Shown one piece after another: positions 58,426 to 64,000 of a stretch of 64,000 nucleotides of DNA. How positions within the stretch are numbered: the first letter of the stretch is position 1; every line of letters begins with the position of its first letter. The notes under the pieces are model-generated. The model was given only the letters and a program-made list of their open reading frames with translations, ran no database searches and was not told the origin of the DNA. The stretch spans positions 248,001 to 312,000 of the forward strand of contig JARBJD010000030.1 of assembly GCA_033064195.1 (NCBI GenBank). The letters are read 5' to 3'. The translations under genes and the position numbers were made by a program. This DNA comes from Blattamonas nauphoetae. Lineage: Eukaryota > Preaxostyla > Oxymonadida.

Positions 58426-61400
58426 TTAAGAAGAATGTTTTTTCTTCCTGGAACGTGGTCGATCAGAGGAGTCGGAGCTACTGTCGCTGTCGCTGTCGCT
58501 GTCCGTCTGAGAAGAGTGAGACGAGGACGAGGACGACGTGTCTGAATAACTGTCGGATTCCGAGTCGCTGTAATACGAACCCGAGCTGCTGGTGTCTGAA
58601 TAGTCTGATGACGAGTCATATTCGGAGGAGCTGGAGGACTGGGTGTCCTCGCGGATGGAGGGAGTGGTTGGGCTGAGAAGGTGTGCGGAGCGGATGGGCT
58701 GCGAGGGGAGCTTAAGAAGCGTCGGGGCGAGGAACATGCGCTTGTACTTCGGAATGGGTGGATGTTGGATGATGGTCCCGACAGTGCGGTGTCGGCTGAG
58801 GAGACGGCGTGGTGCGCCTCCAAACACAACTCCGCCGGAGTCGACGGTGTTTTGAGCGAGTTGGGCTCTCGTCTCTTCGTACTTCCGAAGCCGCTCAGCG
58901 AGCTCGCGGACTGAGCGCTTCTCCTCCTCCTTCCACCGCCGCGCCTCGTTCTCCTGGTCCGTCTGCTCGGACACTGGCGACATGACCTGGCCAACGTGGG
59001 AGAAGTCCAGCGACACACTCGAGCGGTGGCCGGAGATGGGCACGGCTGGGCGTGTCGGTGTGTGCGGCTTGCTGTCGTTTGGAATGGCCAATTCGATGCT
59101 CGATTTCGTTTCGGGGTGTGTGACAGTTTGTGCAATGGTGTCGTCCTTCGTCTCTGTTGTTTGAGATGTGTTGAAATCAGGCTCTTCTTGCTGTGGTAGT
59201 TCTTGCTTCTGATTTTCAGTTTGATTTGGCTGGATGGATGGATCATTGGCAGTGTCATCTGGTTCGTTCATCGATATCTTCGCTTGACTCAGTTCTTCGT
59301 CCGCTCTCCAATCGTCGGAGTCTTGACGGTCTTCTTCGTTTCTCGTTTCGTCTTCTGGTTGCATCTCTTCCCTCGTCATCGAACTGTGATCTTCTCCAGT
59401 CTCGATCTCTTCCTTTTCCATTGTGGTCGATTCATCGCTTCCTTCATTCTCCTCTTCCGTTGCTTCTTGCTTTGTCTCTTCCATCACTTCATTTCTCTCA
59501 AGAACACTGCCTCTCTCCGTCGGAGTCGCTTCATTCTCATTCGTTGTCATTGTTCTCTCCAAGCCTTCTCCCTCTTTTTCCACCGTCAACACTTCCGCAA
59601 CCTCTCCCTTCTCTTTTTTCAGCGAACACATCATTTCTGTTTTATGTTCCAGTGGTTCCGGATTTTGTTTAGCATCGCTGGCTTTCTGTTTTTTCTTCGG
59701 GACATCTTCATGATGGAGTTTCCCTTCCTTTCCATTTTCATCCAGTTCCTGTTTTGATTCAGCATCGCTGGCTTTCTGTTTTTTCTTCGGGACATCTTCA
59801 TGATGGAGTTTCCCTTCCTTTCCATTTTCATCCAGTTCCTGTTTTGATTCAGCATCGCTGGCTTTCTGTTTTTTCTTCGGGACATCTTCATGATGGAGTT
59901 TCCCTTCCTTTCCATTTTCATCCAGTTCCTGTTTTGATTCAGCATCGCTGGCTTTCTGTTTTTTCTTCGGGACATCTTCATGATGGAGTTTCCCTTCCTT
60001 TCCATTTTCATCCAGTTCCTGTTTTGATTCAGCATCGCTGGCTTTCTGTTTTTTCTTCGGGACATCTTCATGATGGAGTTTCCCTTCCTTTCCATTTTCA
60101 TCCAGTTCCTGTTTTGATTCAGCATCGCTGGCTTTCTGTTTTTTCTTCGGGACATCTTCATGATGGAGTTTCCCTTCCTTTCCATTTTCATCCAGTTCCT
60201 GTTTTGATTCAGCATCGCTGGCTTTCTGTTTTTTCTTCGGGACATCTTCATGATGGAGTTTCCCTTCCTTTCCATTTTCATCCAGTTCCTTTTTTGGCTC
60301 AGCAGTGTTGTCCTTCTGTACCGTCTTCTGGCTGTCCTTGAGATGGAGCTCCTCTTTGTACTTCTCTTGAGGCCTTCCTCCTATGTCATTGTCCGTTCTC
60401 TTCGGGGTGGTCTCTCTTGTCATCTCGACAGAAAGATCTTTCTCTTCTGCCTTCCTCACTTCTTCGTCCTGTTGTCTTGATTTGTGGAGTGGGATGGTTT
60501 CTGGTGCAACACTAGTCTCGCTCTTATCTGCTTGTTCGGTCGCATCGTTCTCCTTCATTGTTGCTCCTTTGCTCCTTTCCTTCATTTCCCTCCTTTTCCT
60601 CCTCTCTTCCCGTCTCAACTGTTTCCTCAATCTTTCTTCCGCTTCCACTTCTTCGCTTTGCCTGGCTGTCTCTTCAACGGAATTCTTCTCTTCTGGGGCT
60701 GGACGAGTCCCTCTTTTCGCTTGCGTCTCTGCTTTGGAAATTGTGTCCTCCGCTCTCTCCTTTCGTTCCTGCTTCCGCCCATCGTTGTCTGTCGTGTTCT
60801 TATCCTTCGCTATGGATTGGTCATTGATTTGTTCTGTTTGTGATTTCGTTTTGTGATGAGTCTTTCTATGCTTTCTGGTTTTTGTTTCATCGACTTGGAT
60901 CGGATCGTCAGGGGGAGGGTGTTCTTTGTCCTTCTTCCTTCTTCGCTCCGTCTTCTCCGAATCCTTCGAGTGGATCTGAACCGTCCTTCCGACATCTCCC
61001 TTTTCCGCCTGTGCGATGGGTGAACGAAACGTCTCTGTGTCTTTCTCTCTTTTCCGCTTCTTCTCTTTGTGAGGAGAGTTGAGTCTCTTCTTGGTCTTGA
61101 TGTGTTTTTCTGTTCTTCCTTCATGTTCCACCTCGTCCTCCCGTGTTCCGACGCTTTCCGATGTCTTCCCTCTTTTTCCGTTGACTTTCACTCGCTCGTC
61201 CGAACGGGCTTGGCTTTCCATCTCCTTCCTGTCGAATGAAGTTGCCATCGAAAGAGTCTGCCACAGCAGCCAAGATGACTGTGGAGAAGTTGGAGAGACG
61301 CGGTTCTCTGCCCGCCGTGGATGGCGAGGCTGCCCTTTCGGGGAGAGGTCCCTCTGCCGCGTGGACGACGTGGGTGACAGCGGTGTCTCTTTTGCTGGCA

Positions 61401-62176
61401 TGGCGGTCCACATGCGCATTTGGGCTTCGGTGTCGGTGAGATCCTGAATAGCCGCTGGCTGCAGAATGTCGGAGAGCATGCTGGCCTTGGTGCGGTAGAG
61501 TGGAGTTGAGGTGGGGGAGAGGCTGTTGGTGTGTGTGGTGTTTGGTCGTGTGATTGGTTTGTTCATTGTCTTTGAAATAATGAATGATGATGAGAGATAT
61601 GGAGAAAAGTCCGTTCCTGAACGAGTGACGATCTTAGGATCTATTGGAGAGCGAGATTTCGGAGACCTCGTGCTGGATGAATGAATAGAGTGACGTTTTC
61701 GGATTTGTGAAGATCTTTGTGGTAAGATTGTGCTTCGAGAGAGATTTTCAGTTAATATATCATTGTGAATCGTTTCAGGCTGAGAGCGACGAGATAAAAA
61801 AGTGGGATCGCTTGTAAATAAAGGAGAAAGGTTTGGTTCTTGAAGATTTGAGCGTTGTGAAGCCACATCGATACTATGTGAGGATAGCTGCCGTTTCGGT
61901 GGAAGTAATGGTGAAAGGGACTCGTTAGAACAAAATTGAGGGAGATTCATGGGTGATGAAGGAGATGTCTTTCTTTCTTTACGAATTTTGTGGATCGACG
62001 AACCCGAATAGACAGGTGTGACACTATTTGTGGAACACGGTCGAGAAGAAGTCGTGGTGTTGGATGCTGAAAAAGGGGGTAAAACTAGATTGGAAAAACA
62101 AGTTGTGAATAAATTGGTCGGCGAAACCTGTTTGCACCACTGAAGCATCCGGACAAACACTTTGAATTCGACTCAT
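58426..62176 (-). CDS. large charged repeat protein
   Basis: One 61-nt intron after a 49-nt first exon gives 1,229 aa. It is almost entirely low complexity: a Ser-rich N-terminal 250 residues, then Lys/Glu/Arg-rich sequence (RKQLRREERRKRREM), the seven-unit repeat array, Glu/Thr-rich sequence, and a Ser/Asp tail (SDSDSDSSSDSS) ending SRKKKHSS. A short structured piece near the C-terminus (RWKEEEKRSVRELAERLRKY, RLLSRHRTVGTIIQHPP) is the only region likely to fold. Such proteins occur among nuclear/chromatin or cytoskeletal proteins, but no function can be assigned. Confidence 0.75.
59671..60300 (-). repeat. seven tandem 90-bp coding repeats
   Basis: Seven consecutive 90-bp units encode a 30-residue motif rich in Lys, Glu and His (parts read KKKQKASDAESKQEL and NGKEGKLHHEDVP). 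The central copies appear identical base for base; only the two outer ones carry changes. The unit length preserves the frame. Silent-site identity implies very recent amplification. Confidence 0.95.
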
Positions 62177-62284
62177 ATCCGCCAAGAAGGGTAATTATTT
62201 GGCAATGATATCAGTATGAAAGGAATATTGTAAAGAATAACGAACTTTTGAGAATGATCTAACCCACCTAACATTTCTGAAGTC

Positions 62285-63637
62285 ATGACACTCAAAACTC
62301 AGAAAGTCAAAGTTCCATTTGCTGAAATTGATCCAAGTCCATTTTGGAAACAAATTGCTCTTATTGGTACAGAACAAGAAGGTCTTGAGCAGATCGCTCA
62401 CGAGAACTGGTACTTTGCACATCTTGAAAAAGAAATTGATGAAGGACTCTTGGAAAATGGAAACATCTGGTTATTTGGAGCTACTGAAGGTTTTTTCATT
62501 TCAATGAGAATTATCTTTTCTTATATTCTCTTTTTTTTCTTTAAATCACCTCTCTTCACATTCATTTTATTTTGGATGATCATGATTATAATCAGGATTA
62601 TCTCACCCTGACGATGATACCGTTGTTCTGATGGTTCCTGTGATTTTTGGTATTCAATGTGATATATGCCCAATTACTGAAATTGGCGTCACATCGGTTC
62701 AAATGGAAAAAGAACGACTCATTCCACTTTCCCAACTTAAAATGGAATGGATTCCTTACCTTCCACCTTCAGGCGATCCGACTCAGTCATTTACTCGCAT
62801 TAACGTCCTCAACTGTCGCCAGCGTCGGACAAGTGCGAAACGACTCACAATTGAAGCACTTAACGAATTCACATATGCTATTCCTCATATGTACAACCCG
62901 TTCAGAGCAGCTGTGGATGATGATGACAATACGATCGCAACAGGTGCCATCACCGTCAAAGGTGAACTGAAACCGTATGAAATCGACTACAAATTCCAAA
63001 CCCCAAAGGTCTGAAACTTTTATGACAATTGTCTCACGTTCTTCATTTGGTTGTAATTTTTCGTTTATTGGTCAACAGGACGTTGTTGATGATCTGATGG
63101 AAGAGTACGAAATCCCACCTGAACAACGAAAGGAAATTGAAGACAATGTCAACAATGCTATCACCAATGCAAAAGCAAAACGTAAAGCTGAGAAAGATGA
63201 GGAAGCAAAACGAAAGAAAGCCCTCTCCCCAGCTGTGACCAAAGCTCTCAAGGCAATGAAAATCTACAAGTTCTACCCTTCAAACTGGAAAGGTGGAAAG
63301 GTCTCTATTTCAAACCTGTTAATTTACATTTGTCCCTCGTTGTGCTTTATGATATGTTCAGTCTTCATTCGTGAATCGATACATTGGAAAAGCTGACAAA
63401 ATCGTTGAACCTGTTGGGATTGAACACGTCACGTTCCCGTCCACCAAGCCGTTTGTCGCTCCTCCGCAGATTGACTCGGGCTACGAAGAAATTGTGCCAC
63501 AAAAGAGACAGTCATCAACGAAAACCAAAAAACCGAAGAAAATATACGCTAAGAGACTTGCCCGAAGAGACTTTGAATTGAGTCCGATCCTTACACGTAG
63601 ACGTAATCGGGATGCCGAGGCGTCATCGTCAAATTAA
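62285..63637 (+). CDS. conserved unknown protein
   Basis: Introns 62490-62595, 63009-63078 and 63301-63361 give 371 aa. The N-terminal two thirds look like a globular mixed alpha/beta domain (NIWLFGATEG, VLMVPVIFGIQCDI, YLPPSGDPTQSFTRINVLNC). An acidic helix and Lys-rich coiled coil follow (IEDNVNNAITNAKAKRKAEK). A distinctive block MKIYKFYPSNWKGGK then FVNRYIGKADKIVEPVG looks conserved, and the tail is basic. I do not recognise the family. The gene is head to head with the charged repeat gene (108 bp). Confidence 0.7.
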
Positions 63638-64000
63638 ATTACTCACGTTCTCAATAGTCATTTTTTCATCCTGCGACGGCATCACAAATTTTCTTCTCTT
63701 TTATCGACTCTAAGGGGATTTTATCATATATCCTCTCGTTTCCACAACGAAAATGTTTCATTTCTTCATTCATCTTCTTTGTCAACAAGTCATGAACGAA
63801 CAAAACGAATTATGGGGTCTCTCTCCTCACTTTTAATTCTCTCGCCTCTTGGATATATCATTGGACAGTGGTGATGACAGAGATAGATCTGGACTCTTCT
63901 TCTTTTTTCCTTCGCGTATGCATCCCCCACATTGGCTTTTTTCCCGTTTTCAAAACGTTCACACCAAATGAAAAACATGATCAAACTTCTCATTTTGAGC
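63638..64000. other. intergenic end of window
   Basis: About 360 bp of AT-rich DNA after the last stop codon. No open frame with coding character and no repeat that I can see. Confidence 0.5.

Noticed and set aside
63790-63993. 67-codon minus frame near the window end
   Set aside because: No similarity, poor codon character and no splice context.

Overview
This window is nuclear DNA from an intron-rich, anaerobic, flagellated protist. I read 33 protein genes with about 92 spliceosomal introns, two tRNA-Ser genes and three families of small inverted-repeat DNA elements. Most introns are very short (usually 28-60 nt, one only 22 nt), start GT, end AG and are pyrimidine-rich. For every multi-exon gene except one, removing the introns I propose leaves an open frame divisible by three. 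All three stop codons end genes, so the standard code is used. A complete [FeFe] hydrogenase with an extra ferredoxin-like region, a bacterial-type DUF1846 protein, no sign of mitochondrial pathways, and flagellar/microtubule genes (KATNAL2, a C2orf81-like protein, a kinesin-3) together fit a metamonad. Within those, Preaxostyla/oxymonads (Monocercomonoides or Blattamonas type) are my best guess; this is inference and no species is claimed.

Layout. 1-5.5 kb: a 5'-cut coiled-coil gene, a nucleolin-like RNA-binding protein and a small coiled-coil gene. 5.7-12.6 kb: chaperonin CCT8, the [FeFe] hydrogenase, a coiled-coil/SPRY protein and a divergent coiled-coil gene. 12.6-13.6 kb: tRNA-Ser(AGA) and a mariner-type MITE. 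13.6-17.1 kb: a divergent pair, DNA-repair PNKP and an FG-rich protein with nine identical 36-bp repeats. 17.2-18.1 kb: a TIR element. 18.2-22.8 kb: C2orf81-like gene and an EHD ATPase. 23.7-30.4 kb: SRP receptor alpha, an RRM protein, a METTL25-like methyltransferase and a Ser/Pro-rich gene, all on the minus strand. 30.5-36 kb: SNAPC4-like Myb factor, ARM-repeat protein and CUE protein, all plus. 36-42.6 kb: a small unknown, KATNAL2, DUF1846, a ubiquitin E2 and a CDK. 42.6-44 kb: unresolved. 44-58.2 kb: small basic protein, UDP-N-acetylhexosamine pyrophosphorylase, UVR/coiled-coil protein, snRNP27, kinesin-3 with a CaaX tail, membrane protein, reticulon, second tRNA-Ser and a DHHC acyltransferase. 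58.4-63.6 kb: a charged protein with seven 90-bp repeats and a conserved unknown.

The genes are mostly unrelated housekeeping functions: protein folding and targeting, membrane shaping and lipidation, RNA processing, DNA repair, microtubules and nucleotide-sugar synthesis. There is no operon logic. The local organisation is compact: seven head-to-head pairs have start codons only about 40-110 bp apart, and five of these shared promoters carry a similar GGG(C/T)T(A)GATC word, which is the most interesting undescribed signal I see. Next in interest are the ultra-short introns, the inverted pair of tRNA-Ser genes sharing about 55 bp of upstream DNA, and the CaaX-ending kinesin-3.
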